Position numbers and translations under genes: made by a program
Shown: in pieces, positions 10,201 to 20,988 of the stretch
Layout: each line of letters opens with the position of its first letter
How positions within the stretch are numbered: the first letter of the stretch is position 1
Source: Cyanophora paradoxa
Lineage: Eukaryota; Glaucocystophyceae; Cyanophorales; Cyanophoraceae
Assembly (NCBI GenBank): GCA_004431415.1
Contig: QPMI01000399.1
Span: forward strand, 62,001-126,000
Direction: 5' to 3'
DNA length: 64,000 nucleotides
The notes under the pieces: generated by a model
What the model saw: only the letters and a program-made list of their open reading frames with translations
Database searches by the model: none
What the model was told of the DNA's origin: nothing

Positions 10201-11063
10201 GAAGGGGACTGCGCCGCCCGACCCCCACCGCCCGAAGGGGAAGCAATCGTGGAAGCCCCCCCACCGCCCGACCACGCCCACTCTAGCCCGTCCCTACGTT
10301 TCCGCGGAGGGCTCACGCCTGTCCCCCTCGATGCCTTCCTAATCCCGCAAGCCCCGGACCCCTTCTGGCGCGCCATAGCCGCAGCACTGCGCTGCAACAG
10401 GGTCCCCCAGCGTGAACGAACTCCGATTTCTTACTCAGATGCCAGCACGGTGCAGGCGGGCACACCGGCCAGGCGCAGCTCTGCAGCAATTATCTGGCCC
10501 GCCCCGCTCCAGAAAGACACCAGTCGGGCACGAGCAAAATTACCTGGTGCCGCACGGAGTACGCCTCTCGCCGACGACCGAGAACGATCCCAATGGATCA
10601 CCCAAGCGGACCGCCTCCGCTGCCAACACGGACCGTTCGCCCCCCGGCAGGACCCCTTCCCGGTAGATGGCTCTAAATTTGCCATCTTGCATGCATATGG
10701 GAGGTAAACAACAATAAAACGGAGGCGCGGGGAGGCCTTCTTGCCGAGGTGATCAACGTCGACGGATTGTGGCACTTCACGGACTCGGAATTTCTGTGCC
10801 AAGGACACCGCAAATTCGTGACCTTCGGCGGAGCAACAACTATCCGCCAGCGCCTGCGCACAGACTGTGCGCATGAATTCGAGGCCTGGCGCCAGCTCCG
10901 CGCGCATCGGGACCAACTCCAAGCCCAAGCCTGGCGGAACGACCCCAGGGGCCCCCCTATATCCACCGCAGCCAGATACAGCGAAGGTCACGTCCGCATC
11001 TTCAAAGTGCGGGCCCATCAATCCATAACGAAGAAAATTACGCGCCCCAAACCACCCGCGCGC
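10177..11063 (+). pseudogene. LINE B RNase H domain
   Basis: Continuation of LINE B in two frames. The first catalytic Asp box is ISYSDAS (about 10425-10445), in frame with 10177-10707. A frameshift near 10690 leads into NNNKTEARGGLLAEV (Glu box, about 10707-10748), FTDSEF (second Asp box) and RIFKVRAHQ, the segment before the last carboxylate. LINE C has the same order: VWTDGS, NKAELQAVL, IDNQNA, VKVKAHA. RNase H removes the RNA strand after cDNA synthesis. This copy cannot encode it without correcting the frameshift. Confidence 0.65.
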
Positions 11064-12335
11064 TATCAGCCGCCCCGGGCCTGGGCGGACGCTCTTTTTG
11101 ACGATCACGCGCGTTACCCCTCCGAGGCGTCGGAGAGCTCTAGCTCAGACGCGCCCACCCCCCTTCGGCCGGCGCCCCCGCGGTCCCCGCGAGTCCCGCA
11201 GACCCCAAGCCCGCCCGCCTCCCCGTCTTCCTCCCCCCCCACCCCACCCCTCCGCCCCCCACCACCTCAGCCTCCGGCCCTGTCGCCCCCCTCCCTCGCT
11301 CGACTTCGCGAGGCTCTTCCGCACCTGCCTGCCTCTACCCGCCGCGCCCCGCAAATTGAACTCGAAACAGTCACCGTCCCCAACCCGGACTACGACGAAT
11401 TCAATCACGCAGTGGACCGGCTCTCCCGATGGGCCGCGGAACACGACCACCCCCTCGTCCCCTCCACTCAATGGGCGGCGGCGCACCCAGAACTCATCCA
11501 GTGGGACCCATCACCGGCTTTTCCTGCCCACCAAGCCGCCTCGCTTGCAGACCGGCGAGCCCTCCTCGCAGGACGAGAACCGCTCTTCCCCCCTGGCGGC
11601 CTGCCGGTCTCGATCATCAAGAATAAACGCACCACTGCCTCGAGCTCTAGCTTCTACAACGTTGTTGCTGCCGTCACAGGTTACGCAGTGCGAGTTGAGG
11701 GTGACCCCTACAAGCACATCGGCGCCACTAACGAACTTTTAAATTTCAATCGCCTGCTCCTTACTTCAGCCGGCGGACTGCTGCGCCTGCGGGTCGACCA
11801 CGGGCGCTTCTTTAAACAAACGGGGCTCCGTTTCGCCGGCAGAGCCCGAGAAGCTGACCCTGATGCAACTCAACTTCTCTTGCGCTACCTACCCACACAT
11901 CAGCGTCGGGCACGGGACGCACCCCATCTATACTCGACTCTCAACCCTGATGGACGATGCGTACGTTGCTCAGTATCCACCGAAAATGCAGGCTCAGCGC
12001 CGCGCAAGACTCAACTCCATGCCCTCATCTACTGCCCCCACCCGGCAACCCAGACCGTCCGCCGCCACCTCCACTCCCGCCTTCAAGCTATTCTTGCTGA
12101 CACCCTAGACTCAGACCGGGAGGAAGGACGTGAAGGCCGCAAATGGGAACGAAACACCGCCCTTCGGGACTTTTTCCGAGCGCTGGACCTCGTCCGTCCC
12201 GACCTCTGGGGGCAGAGCGAAGTGGACATCCCCCGCTGCCATACTAACACGCGGAGCCACTTCCTCATCCCCGCCCCTGATGGATCCGCACGAGCCGGCC
12301 CAGCCCAAATGCCCCAGAGCCCTGCAGAACGGTGA
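11064..12335 (+). pseudogene. LINE B C-terminal region with Cys/His knuckle
   Basis: Open from about 10701 through 12332. It has a long Pro/Ser-rich linker (about 11140-11330), a globular section and a knuckle of form CxxC-x(n)-H-x(4)-C (GRCVRCS, then HALIYCPHP at about 11957-12048). LINE C has the equivalent GGRCAACATR and FTHVFLCPGP at its C-terminus. A TGA at 12333-12335 interrupts the frame, which then continues open in the same phase. Confidence 0.6.
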
Positions 12336-13439
12336 ACCCTAATTATAATCGATCTAGCTACCAGCAGCCCCATCCCCCTTGCTTCGGGCCTCCTCCACGC
12401 AGCGCTCCTTCCCGCTCTCCGCACTCTTGGCGTGCGCAAAAGGGCGGCGACGAGCTGCGTCACTCAACTTCAATCTGTGCTCGACCATGAGCTTCGCTCA
12501 ATCTGGGCGACCCGCTGTTCAGAAGTCCAGCGATGGGAAAGCGCTCGTGGCCTCTCTGCCGCCCGGAAACACACCCCACACCCTGCAGGCTGGCGAACAG
12601 CTCCTCGGCCCCCCACAACCGCCCCAAGCTCGCCGTCGAGCTCGGAACTTCTTGCCAACTCACCTCCCCCTTCACCACCGTCATCCCTGACGCTCAGCGC
12701 CTCAGGCTCCTACGACCACATGCAGGACCAAGGCCCTGAACACGACGTTGAGGCCGGCGGCGGCTCCAGCCTCCTCAATACCCCTGCCTCGATCTCACCC
12801 CCTCCCAGCCCCCCCGCCAGCTCTCCCCCATGGATCGATCACGATAATGGGAGAGAGAGAGAGAGCAAGTAAAAGACACGCCCACGCCAGCAAGACTGGG
12901 TATGACAAAACCGCAGAGGCCCCTAGAGGGGCGTGCAAGCTCACGATAATGGACTGGCCGACGAGCCAGGAATTCCTCAGCAGGTACTGCAACATGCTGC
13001 CTCCTCGACTCCTGACCAGGACAGCCCCCCCACAGCCGCCCCAGTAGCCTCAACCGCTCCGCCCTGGCCGCCGACGTCTCTTTGGGCCCCCCTTGCCGCT
13101 CGCATCCTCAACCCAACCGCCTCTCCCAGTGAAATTCTCACCGAACGGCAACACCCCGCGCCCTTCGGCTACCTTAGTGTCACTCGCAGCTCAGCCGCCC
13201 GAATCCTAGACGGCCGCTGGCTGAATGATGAAGCCCTCAATGCCTACCTAGCTATTCTTGCCGACCTCCAGCGCCCTCAGCCGCCCCCGGCCCTGCGTTC
13301 CCAGGGCTGGTCCTCCGGCTGGAGCTGCCGCCGCCTCCTTCTCTGCTGCGAGGCCTCCGCGAGGGGTCGTGCGCTGCCGCCGCCTCCTTCTCTGCTGCGC
13401 CCTCAATCGTGTTTGCAGCCCCGCCGGCTGCCCGAGTAG
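12336..13439 (+). pseudogene. LINE B C-terminal extension ending in an Ulp1-like segment
   Basis: After the TGA at 12333 the same frame stays open to 13439. It first matches the end of the LINE C protein (IWATRCSEVQRWES against LWSNRCAINAAWEK). A Pro/Ser-rich linker interrupted by a 90-bp retroposon (102 bp with its target duplication, so in phase) leads to RILDGRWLNDEALNAYLAIL at about 13200-13260. That is the N-terminal signature of Ulp1/C48 cysteine peptidases (Leu-x-x-WLND-x-x-Ile). The peptidase catalytic His and Cys parts are absent: sequence past about 13275 turns into low-complexity repeats. Ulp1-like domains are known in some algal LINEs of the Dualen group, so the fusion is plausible as original element structure. 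Confidence 0.6.
12851..12940 (-). mobile_element. (CT)n-tailed retroposon, 90-bp 5'-truncated copy
   Basis: The insert is flanked by TCACGATAATGG at 12839-12850 and again at 12941-12952, a perfect 12-bp target duplication. Read on the minus strand it ends GTCATACCCAGTCTTGCTGG, then GCGTGGGCGTGTC and a CT-dinucleotide tail. The same 3' end occurs at 19660-19745, 21582-21659 and 32330-32394. Confidence 0.9.
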
Positions 13440-13886
13440 CTGGCCCATCGCCTGCTGGAAAAGCCGGCCCTGGACCAGGGGTGCCCGGGCGAGCCCGAGC
13501 GTGGGATCCGTTGCAGTCGGCGTCTCCGCGCCCTCCACGTGCTGCGCCTCCGCAGCCTCCTCCACTGTCGTGCGCCATTCGCCCGTAGGTGCCGACTTCT
13601 CCGCGCGCTGCACCTCCGCAGCCACCTCCGCCGCCGTTGTTGCTACGGCCTGCACGCTTTGGGCGAGCCCGAGCGTGGGGTCTGTTGCGGTCGACGTCTC
13701 CGCGCCCTCCGCACGCTGCATCTCCGCAGCCTCCTCTGCTGTCGTGAAGGGTCTGGCCGAGCCGCTGGAAACAGCGGCGCGTGGGGAGGGGGGCAACCCC
13801 CTCCCTGCCTGGCCGGACCTATCCGAGCAAATTTTTTTTTCCTCTGCTGTCGTGCGCCGCTTGCCAGCGGGCGCCGCCTCCTCCAC
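13248..13886 (-). CDS. Unidentified Ala/Glu-rich frame with 58-residue repeats
   Basis: An open frame of 212 codons whose middle contains two copies of a 174-bp (58-residue) degenerate repeat, with shared text such as EGAETSTATDPTLGLA. Periodicity is visible in the DNA at 13490 and 13664. It has no recognised domain and no convincing start. It could be a low-complexity host or gag-like protein, or a GC-rich non-coding repeat. The opposite strand is also open over much of it, which weakens the coding case. Confidence 0.25.
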   Translation of the reverse strand: MEEAAPAGKRRTTAEEKKICSDRSGQAGRGLPPSPRAAVSSGSARPFTTAEEAAEMQRAEGAETSTATDPTLGLAQSVQAVATTAAEVAAEVQRAEKSAPTGEWRTTVEEAAEAQHVEGAETPTATDPTLGLARAPLVQGRLFQQAMGQLLGQPAGLQTRLRAQQRRRRRQRTTPRGGLAAEKEAAAAPAGGPALGTQGRGRLRALEVGKNS

Positions 13887-14381
13887 GCGCTGCCTTCTTG
13901 CATCCTCCTCCGTCGCGCTCCGCTCGCCAGCGGGTGTCGACTCCTTATCACGGATTGATCACGGACCCCAGGTCCGTTGTCAGCACTTCGTCGGAGGTGG
14001 GGTGACTCAGATGCTGCCAGGCCAACGCCGTTCGCGTTGGGGCCCTGTACTCGTCCCGGCTCTGCAGCGCCCCCGTCCCCGCCTTCGTGTCTGTGAAGAG
14101 CGTGAGCTCGTCGGGATTTGCGCTCTCAATGCGTAAATCGAGTTTTGCGCCGACGGAATGCGAGTAAAGAAGACCGTAGCCGAGCGCCAGGCACGAAAGA
14201 GCTGAGCGACTCGCTAGCCGCGGAGCGGCGCGAGGCGAGCACGGGATTAGCAGCAGGCCGCAGCGAAACACCCCGCAAGGGACTAGCTGAACTAGCCGTT
14301 GGGCCGAGCCGGCGGGCTTGAAGCCGCCGAGCTCCGGGGGGTACGCTGATTCGGGGTTTCCCTTCACGCCCAGCTTCGCTC

Positions 14382-14732
14382 GTGGCCGCCCCAGGCCACA
14401 AAGCGACCAGCGGCGAAGCGAAATCGCCACAGCCAGCACTTCTAGCACGCCAGCACACCATGTCCGTACGGTCGGCACGACCGCCGACCATCCCAGCTCT
14501 TCCGGCCACGGGCCTTCCCGGCGTCAGCTGGAGCCCATTAGCCGAAGATTACCTGCGGCGCAACCGCACAGCAGCAACCGTGCAGCAGTTCTGCGTTGAC
14601 GGCTGGCCCGAAGGCACCCTCTCACCAGCAATCCTGCCGGAGTCGTCGGCGGGTGGCGGTTCCCGCTTAGATTTGGTTCCTTACTGCCGCGGCGGTACGT
14701 GGGTTCACGACCGGGCTCGCCCACCTCGCTAG
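14382..14732 (+). other. Possible retroelement pol linker fragment
   Basis: The frame contains SPLAEDYLRRNRTAATVQQF followed by GWPEG, reminiscent of the stretch between RNase H and integrase in some Ty3/gypsy polyproteins (a D-x-x-L, then GWP). No zinc motif or integrase core follows. The resemblance is weak. Confidence 0.2.
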
Positions 14733-14854
14733 CACATAGCGAAGGCTATTCCGGGGGCCCATCGTCAATCCGCGGCCACCGGCCTCGCCTTTCCGTTTAA
14801 GCGGCTACCGCACCTCGCCACCTGATTCCCGTCGGTTGACTGACCACCACCTGC

Positions 14855-15202
14855 GTGCATGTCGAGACCGACTCGACGCGATGGCCGGCCGCGCCCCTCG
14901 GCGCCCCGGCGGATCCCGCGCAGGATCGCCTCGGCCCGCGTGCGCTTGCGCTGTGGGCCCACCGCCGTCGTTCGGGGCTGGGTCTCGCCCGGCTCGCGCG
15001 ACCCGGGGAGACGATGGAGTACGGCTCCCGCGTGCGCCTCGCGCTGCGGGACGGCCTGCAAGCGTGCGCGCTGTGGGCCCTGTACTCAGAGTTCGGCGGC
15101 CGCATGCGACCCTCGCTGTGGCCCGATCCGCCCCGGCGGACCCCGGCCATGCCCACGGCCGGCGAACTTCCACCAGGAGCACGGTGTTTTCGGTACATTT
15201 CG
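14855..15202 (+). other. Unidentified open frame upstream of the minisatellite
   Basis: The frame has a protein-like composition in its second half (GETMEYGSRVRLALRDGLQA) and runs into the 41-bp repeats. No domain is recognised. It may be part of the same foreign insertion as the viral-type relic downstream, but nothing in the sequence proves this. Confidence 0.25.
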
Positions 15203-15373
15203 TTCCCGAATTTTTCCGACTTTTACCCAACCGCGCCGGCTGGTTACCCAATTTTTCCGAATTGTACTCAACCGCGCCGGCTGGTTACCCAATGTTTCCG
15301 AATTTCACTCAACCGCGCCGACTGGTTACCCAATGTTTCCGAATTTCACTCAACCGCGCCGGCTGGTTACCCT
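15203..15373. repeat. 41-bp minisatellite, about four copies
   Basis: The core CCGCGCCGGCTGGTTACCC recurs at 15231, 15272, 15313 and 15354, a constant 41-bp spacing. Since 41 is not a multiple of three, the open frames across it rotate phase and are unlikely to be coding. Confidence 0.9.
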
Positions 15374-15599
15374 CTGAGCCTTCTCATCGCCGGGGCGACC
15401 GCTAGGCCGTGTACCGGGTACGTGCAGGCAATCGCCGACATGAACCGAGTTCGCCGACGCCTCCCGCCAACGCCGAGCGAGCCGGTGCAGCCCCGCCCAC
15501 CCTCCCCGCCCGCCCGCCGCGCGCCCCGCCGCAGGAGGCCTTGCGGCGCCGCCGCCGGACGCCCAGGAAGCGAGGGGACGAGGCCGCGACGCCGCTGAC

Positions 15600-16500
15600 G
15601 CCTCCCGCCGACGCCGAGCGAGCCCGTGCAGCCCCGCCCGGCACGCTCGTGTACGCAAACCGCAGCGACAGCCTCTACAACGGCAAGGTGATGGGCCTGA
15701 ACCGCGGCACCGTCGCGGTGGGGCAGGCCAGGGCGGCCGGGTTCGCGTTCCAGGACGCCGGCGACGCTGCGGCGGGGTACTTCATGGTCGGACCCGACGG
15801 AAAGGCCTTCGTAGCAAAGCCCCCCGAGTCCACCTGCTCGGTCGCGTTCCGTCCGACGCGCGGTAGGGGCACGGAGGGCGTCACCACGTCGGGCGACTTC
15901 GCTGTAACCGGGTCGCTGTCGGCCACGTGGCTCGCCGGAGCCGCTTCACACCCGAGGACGGCACGGAGCCGATATCGGCGGGTCGCGTGAACTTCGACGT
16001 CCTGCCGGCTTCCGTGATTCCGCCGGAATTCCTAACCACGGCCTCGCAGCTCGACGCCAGCATGATCGAAGGCGTGATCGAAGGCGTTACCCACCCTCAC
16101 CGAAGCGAAACTCGTCGTAAGCACCCTCGCGGCCAGCACCGCCCTGGATGCACCGCTGTTCTCCCACGCCGGCTCAATCCGCGTAGACTCTTCGACCGTG
16201 AACATCGGCTCGCTGAGCGCAACCGCCGTCAACATCGGTACGGGCAGCGCCATGCAGACCGTGAACATCGGCACCGGTGCAGGCATGACCACCATCACCA
16301 TCGGCGGACCGGGCGATACTGTGAACATAGCGGGCTCCGTTGCGGCCATCGCCGCGACCAACCTCGACATCACCGACAAGGCGATAGTCTTGAACAAGGG
16401 AGGAACGAGCGCTACCGCGCGCAGCGCCGGCGTATTCATCGCCAGCGGCGCCGTCGACGACGCCGCCACGCCCCGCGGCAGGGTGATGGGCTGCCCGCAC
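15600..16500 (+). pseudogene. Viral-type structural (fibre/tail-like) protein relic
   Basis: The plus strand encodes the layout of beta-rich virion proteins of large algal viruses and phages: a Gly/Asp-rich segment with AGYFMVGPDGKAF (about 15775-15815), GDFAVTGSLSA (about 15895-15925), three short repeats of VNIG followed by small residues (16198-16300), TITIGGPGDTVNIAG (16290-16335), then TNLDITDKAIVLNKGG (16357-16405). The reading frame shifts near 15925-15960 and back near 16090, so it is broken. No capsid, polymerase or packaging gene is next to it. I read it as an endogenous fragment of a large DNA virus of a protist. Assignment rests on the characteristic repeat and LDITDK-x-I-x-LNKGG motif, not on a search. 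Confidence 0.55.
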
Positions 16501-17631
16501 CACCAGTGCCGCCGGCCGACTCCGAGCCCTCCCACGCCCTACCTGCACACGAGGCCCGCCCGCCGCGCATCCTGCCACTAGCCCTGGGGCCCGTGCACAG
16601 CTGCCTGTGCACGCAGCGCCCTGCCTCCGAGACCGACTGGGGGGGATGGCGATGCACTTGCGTGCTACAGCTGCCGATGAATATAAGCCAGCTCGGGGTT
16701 CAGGGGAAAATCGAAGGAGAAGCGCATGCAACTGCGGGGACAGGCGCCACGTGCACGCTTCACGCGTAGGTAAGGAGGAGCGGGGGAGGGTCGCTTACAG
16801 GGGGGTACGTGGGAGGAAAACGTACCCATCAACCGCGTGGATCGGCTAGCCTGGGCTCGCGCACGCACGACAGCCACGCTAGGAGAGCAGTCTAATCATG
16901 ACTGCACCGCCTGCCTGAAGCGCCAGCCTGTTCTGATAGCAGGCCGCGGATCCCGCTGTACCACGAAAGCTAGTATCTAAGCGAAGCCAGGAGCTCGAGA
17001 AGCTGGAGGCCGGCCTTACGCCTTATAATTACACAAGCCCAAGCACTAGCGCCCCGTGGCCAGCGCTAGCTCTACCTCACGCCAGTGCTAACGTTAACGC
17101 CAGGTTCGCCGTTGAGCCTCGAATTCCAGTACTAGTACAAGTCTTTGAATTCTCACTGCTTAAGCTCTTCGAGCCCCATGATATATATATGGCCGTCTCC
17201 GAAATTTATATCGCCCCCAGGCCAGAAAGTCATTTAAAAGACCGTTTTTCTTCCCTCACTAGTACTCATCTGATCATGAGTCTTCTTCCCTCTGGATCTG
17301 TTGCCTATTCATCACGCACCAACCAATCGGAAGCAGACCGTCAATCGAACTCGATAGCTGCCTTGAACGCAGCGCTAGCGCTATTGCTAGCGCCGGTGCA
17401 GTTGCGGCAACAGGCCACGGGCCACGTGCACGGATCCGGACACAGTCGGCCAGCCGCCGCGGATCCGGAGGGCCACCGCGCCAGGCCTGCACAGGCACCG
17501 GCTATAGCTACGGGCGGCTCGCAATCGGGCAGCCGCCGACACCCGGCTCGTCCCTCGCCCAATGACTCGGCGAGCTCGGAAGCTGGCCGGCACCAGGGAC
17601 ACATGGAAATTCCTCTCCCATCTGTAATCCC
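16501..17631. other. No gene recognised
   Basis: Mixed sequence with short open frames and restriction-site-like palindromes. A TATA-like run (ATATATATATGG) lies at 17180-17192, about 450 bp upstream of the endonuclease frame. There is no other support for a promoter. Confidence 0.4.
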
Positions 17632-18177
17632 ATGACCACACCTAGCACGCACGGCCCCGCTGGTATCGGACGTCCCGCGCCGCTGCTCTGCACGCTGTTC
17701 CCGCTTGAACTGTTTACACACGAACGCCTCGGAGCCAAACCTGTGGGCACTCACCGAAAATCGGGCATCATACGCCGCCGCTTTGACTCTGACCAGTACT
17801 GGAGACTCGCGACCTGGAACGCCCGCACCTGCTCTAGCGTTAACCATGTTGGCCAGATCCAGAAATATATGCGTGACTGGGGGCTGAACGTATTAGGGGT
17901 CCAATCACTTAACTGCACCCAGGCAACGGTCAGAGCGATGCGCAGGTCAGTGACATCGGGGCTCATGCTCACGTCCGTGCACGCCGACTCGGCCATGCGC
18001 ACGACTAGTGCTCAGGAGCTCCCAGCTCGAGCTCCGCCCACCCCGCCCCGCTCGCAGAAGAAAATCCGCCAAAATCGAGCCTCCCCACGCGGCTCCGGCG
18101 TAGCCCTTTTTCTCTCAGAAAATATGGCCAAGCACTGTTTTAAGACCTACGCAATGCCAGGCCGCGTGGCCGGCTGT
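17632..18177 (+). pseudogene. LINE B-like ORF2, N-terminal part of APE endonuclease
   Basis: First half of an exonuclease-endonuclease-phosphatase (EEP/APE-type) domain that nicks target DNA for non-LTR retrotransposition. Visible are WRLATWNARTCS (metal-binding Asn strand, about 17806-17840) and WGLNVLGVQSL, where the usual catalytic Glu of the QE box is replaced by Ser. SGVALFLSENMAKH and PGRVAGC follow. The domain stops at 18177 where a retroposon is inserted and resumes in the same phase at 19750. The family is close to LINE B or C; LINE C reads RLAGCEIRL at the same join. Confidence 0.7.
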
Positions 18178-19749
18178 TGACTCCCTCTTAGCCCCTGTAA
18201 ACCCGTACCCCGCTGTTTGGCCATTGGCCCATTTTCTGGCCTTTGGCCCACTCGCGTACTGCTCCGTGCATACGGACGCATTCTTCTCATCGTCCCCTGT
18301 CGCCTCATGTGCCTCTCGCCACAGCGCCTCAACTCCGACTTCCTGTCTCTTCTCTTCGGGATCCCTGTGCGTCTTCTCACCTCTTGCGGATCGTTGCGCC
18401 TCTTCTCAATGCTTGCTTTCTGTCCGGCAATCCCGTCCGTCCGCCGTCGCTTTCGTCACTCTCACGTCCTCGTCGTACGCAGTCGTCGTCGTTCTAACGC
18501 GCTCCACACTGAGTCCGCGCGATGCCCGCGCTTTCTTTCTATCTTTTACACTCCATGCTTGCACACACCGCGACCGCAGCCTGCATGTTCCAACTTCTCG
18601 CCTGCCTTGCGGCAGTCAAACTGCGTGCAGCGCCACCGTCACCAGTGCTTGTAGCCTAGTATGCTTAAATGACCTCGCAGCCGATGCTCTCAGCTCATCA
18701 CAGCTCTCCCGCTTACTGGCCTCCAGGTCTGTGCAGCGTGTCCTCGCTCTCTCGTCCCTGTCAACTGCAGATATGTTCGCCCGCTCTCTGTCCGATTGCA
18801 CCACTATGTTTGCTATGTTCAACTTGCTCTGCTTATCGCACGCTCTGCTCAGTTGGGTTGGTACGTGCTCACTCACGCCTTCTTTCTAGCCTGCATTTGC
18901 TGCTGCCCTGCATCCAGCTTTCTTCATAGTGTCTTCGGTCACATACTCTTCTTCTTCTTCTGTCTTCGGGCAGTTGTGGCCCTCCACGAGCTCAGTTGTT
19001 GCTCCATCTTCTAAATTCTGTCGCTGCTTTGTTCCTTCCTTCCTGGGCAAATCTTTTCACGGCGTTATTGCCTTTCTTTTCCATTGACTTTACTTGCCAG
19101 CCGTTTTCCCTTGCACAAACTCAGTTGTCGCGTTAATTCTAGAGATCTAGCCGCTTAGCCCCTTCTTTCTTGATTCGCCCTTCCACAAGGAACAGTATCT
19201 TTTTGGCACTCCTTGCTCATTTTAGTATCTCTCTGACTGTCCCCTTGCTCCTTCCGGTGTGGGCCACCAAATGAAACTAGGGGCTTCTGCAATGTTGGCG
19301 TACCCTGCAACCCCAGTCCACGGGCGTGTCTTTTGCTTCTGTCTTTTGCTTCATCTCTTTTTCTCTACCAAATTTTAATAGTGTTCTCCTGTTTGTTTTT
19401 GCGCTTTCTGCTTTTTTTAATACTGCTTTTGGGCTTTTTTGTCCAGTTTTCCCGAATGTTCTTCCAGGTTTCCCCCCCACACCCCTCTTCCCTAACACCC
19501 TGTCCGGCCTGTTAGGGAGCAGGTCGGTTCAGGAAGTTAGGGCTTTGTCATTGCATGGGGGCCCTACGGCTCGGGTAGGGACCTTGTGCAGCTTGTCTTT
19601 CGCAGGTTTTCGAGAGCATCTCTCATCACTACCCACTGCTAGTGGGTCCCTGACAGAGCCTTGCAAGCTCCTTTAGGGGCCTCTGCGGTTTTGTCATACC
19701 CAGTCTTGCTGGCGTGGGCGTGTCTTTTACTTGCTCTCTCTCTTTTTGT
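18178..19749 (+). mobile_element. (CT)n-tailed retroposon, 1572-bp copy
   Basis: This insertion splits the endonuclease frame between PGRVAGC and ELRFANN. Its 3' end matches the short copies (CTGCGGTTTTGTCATACCCA, then GTCTTGCTGGCGTGGGCGTG) and closes with CT repeats and TTTTT. The only candidate target duplication is TGT, so it may lack one. No protein-coding domain was found in the 1.5 kb; T-rich pyrimidine stretches dominate. It appears non-autonomous. Confidence 0.75.
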
Positions 19750-20988
19750 GAGCTCCGATTTGCAAATAATGTTCAGATCTTTATCGCCAGCGTGTACCTC
19801 CCCCCCGGTGAAAGTTGGACGGCGCGGTCTACTGAAAGTGCAAAAATCTTCGACTATCTCCGCACGACCATGTATGCTGACTGGGCGCTCCGCCCCCGCG
19901 CGCACTTTTTCCTTCTTGGCGACCTTAACAGCTGCCTCTGCCCCGAGACGGGCAAAATCAGACAGGGGCAATATGCGACCACACGAGAACCTGATCATCG
20001 CTGGTGGCATGAATTGCTTCACGACTGGACCCTCTCCGACGCTGCCACAGCCATGGGCACCGACGACCAAATCACCTTCATATTTCCTGACGCTCCTGAC
20101 AACCCCAACCCTCGAGGCTTCGCCCCAGACGGCGCGCTCCGCCATGCTACCCGGCTCGACTACATCCTACAATCCCAAGTCGCGACTAACGCTCTTCGAG
20201 CGGCCCAAGCGTCGCCTAGAAACGCCCCTTTCTCCTTGGACCATTTTCCACTCCTTGCAGAGTACAGTAAACGGGCCCTGGCCATCAAATATAAACTGGG
20301 CCCCCCAGCGCTTTCGCACGGCCCTCCGCGTTTCAAGTATGCGACACAGGCATCGCTCACAAAAATTCGCTTCAAAGAACTACTGGAAGAAAAGCTACAG
20401 CAGCCGGTGCTGGGGTCCTCAGCTAGCGTACGGGAGCTACTCGCAACGCTTGAGGACGATGACGGCACCCCGCCAGAGGACCGCCTAGCCCGCCTGCACG
20501 AAGCCCTCAAATCCACCCTCGCCCACATCTGTGATCTTGGCCAATCGCCAGTATTTGGCATCTACACGCCCCCAAAAATCCCTCAAAAATTCTCCCGCCG
20601 CGGCCGCCCCGAATCCAACCTTCTCACGAGGGCCCAGGAGCTGCGCAAGGCATGGGAAGCGGCGCGCCACGGGATTGACTCCACGCCGCGCCGCGTACGG
20701 CACTCCCTCTCTGATCTGCGCAGGGCCATCTCAAATCACAACCGCCGGCTCGACAAACTCCCAATGGACAAGCGGTCAGGCTATCTTAAACTCCCGTTAC
20801 CCCCTGTGCCGCCGCCATTCTCTGCCCGACAATCAAGCTGGCTCGACTATTTTCCGAGCTTCACCACTTGGGCCTTGGCCTTGGACACCAAAGTCCAGGC
20901 CCACATTAAACGTTTCGAAGCCACGACAATCAGAGCAAACCGAGAGCGCTCGCAGCTGCAGGGCAGCACAGTCGTGCAACTCTCTTAA
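19750..20988 (+). pseudogene. LINE B-like ORF2, C-terminal part of endonuclease plus linker
   Basis: Continues the endonuclease begun at 17632: IFIASVYLPPGES, FFLLGDLNSCLCPETGKIRQ (the GD-x-N metal/catalytic strand, with Leu in place of the usual Phe/Trp), TRLDYILQS and a final LDHFPLLAEYS where SDHFP is typical, so Ser is replaced by Leu. About 240 residues of linker with charged helices follow, as expected upstream of an RT domain. The frame stops at 20988 and no RT follows. The element was truncated, or its 3' half lies elsewhere; the LINE B 3' half at 8736-13439 is a candidate. Confidence 0.7.

Noticed and set aside
15409-15640. N-terminal part of the frame leading into the viral-type relic
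   Set aside because: It is Arg/Pro/Ala-rich and open on both strands; only the part from about 15640 resembles a protein family.
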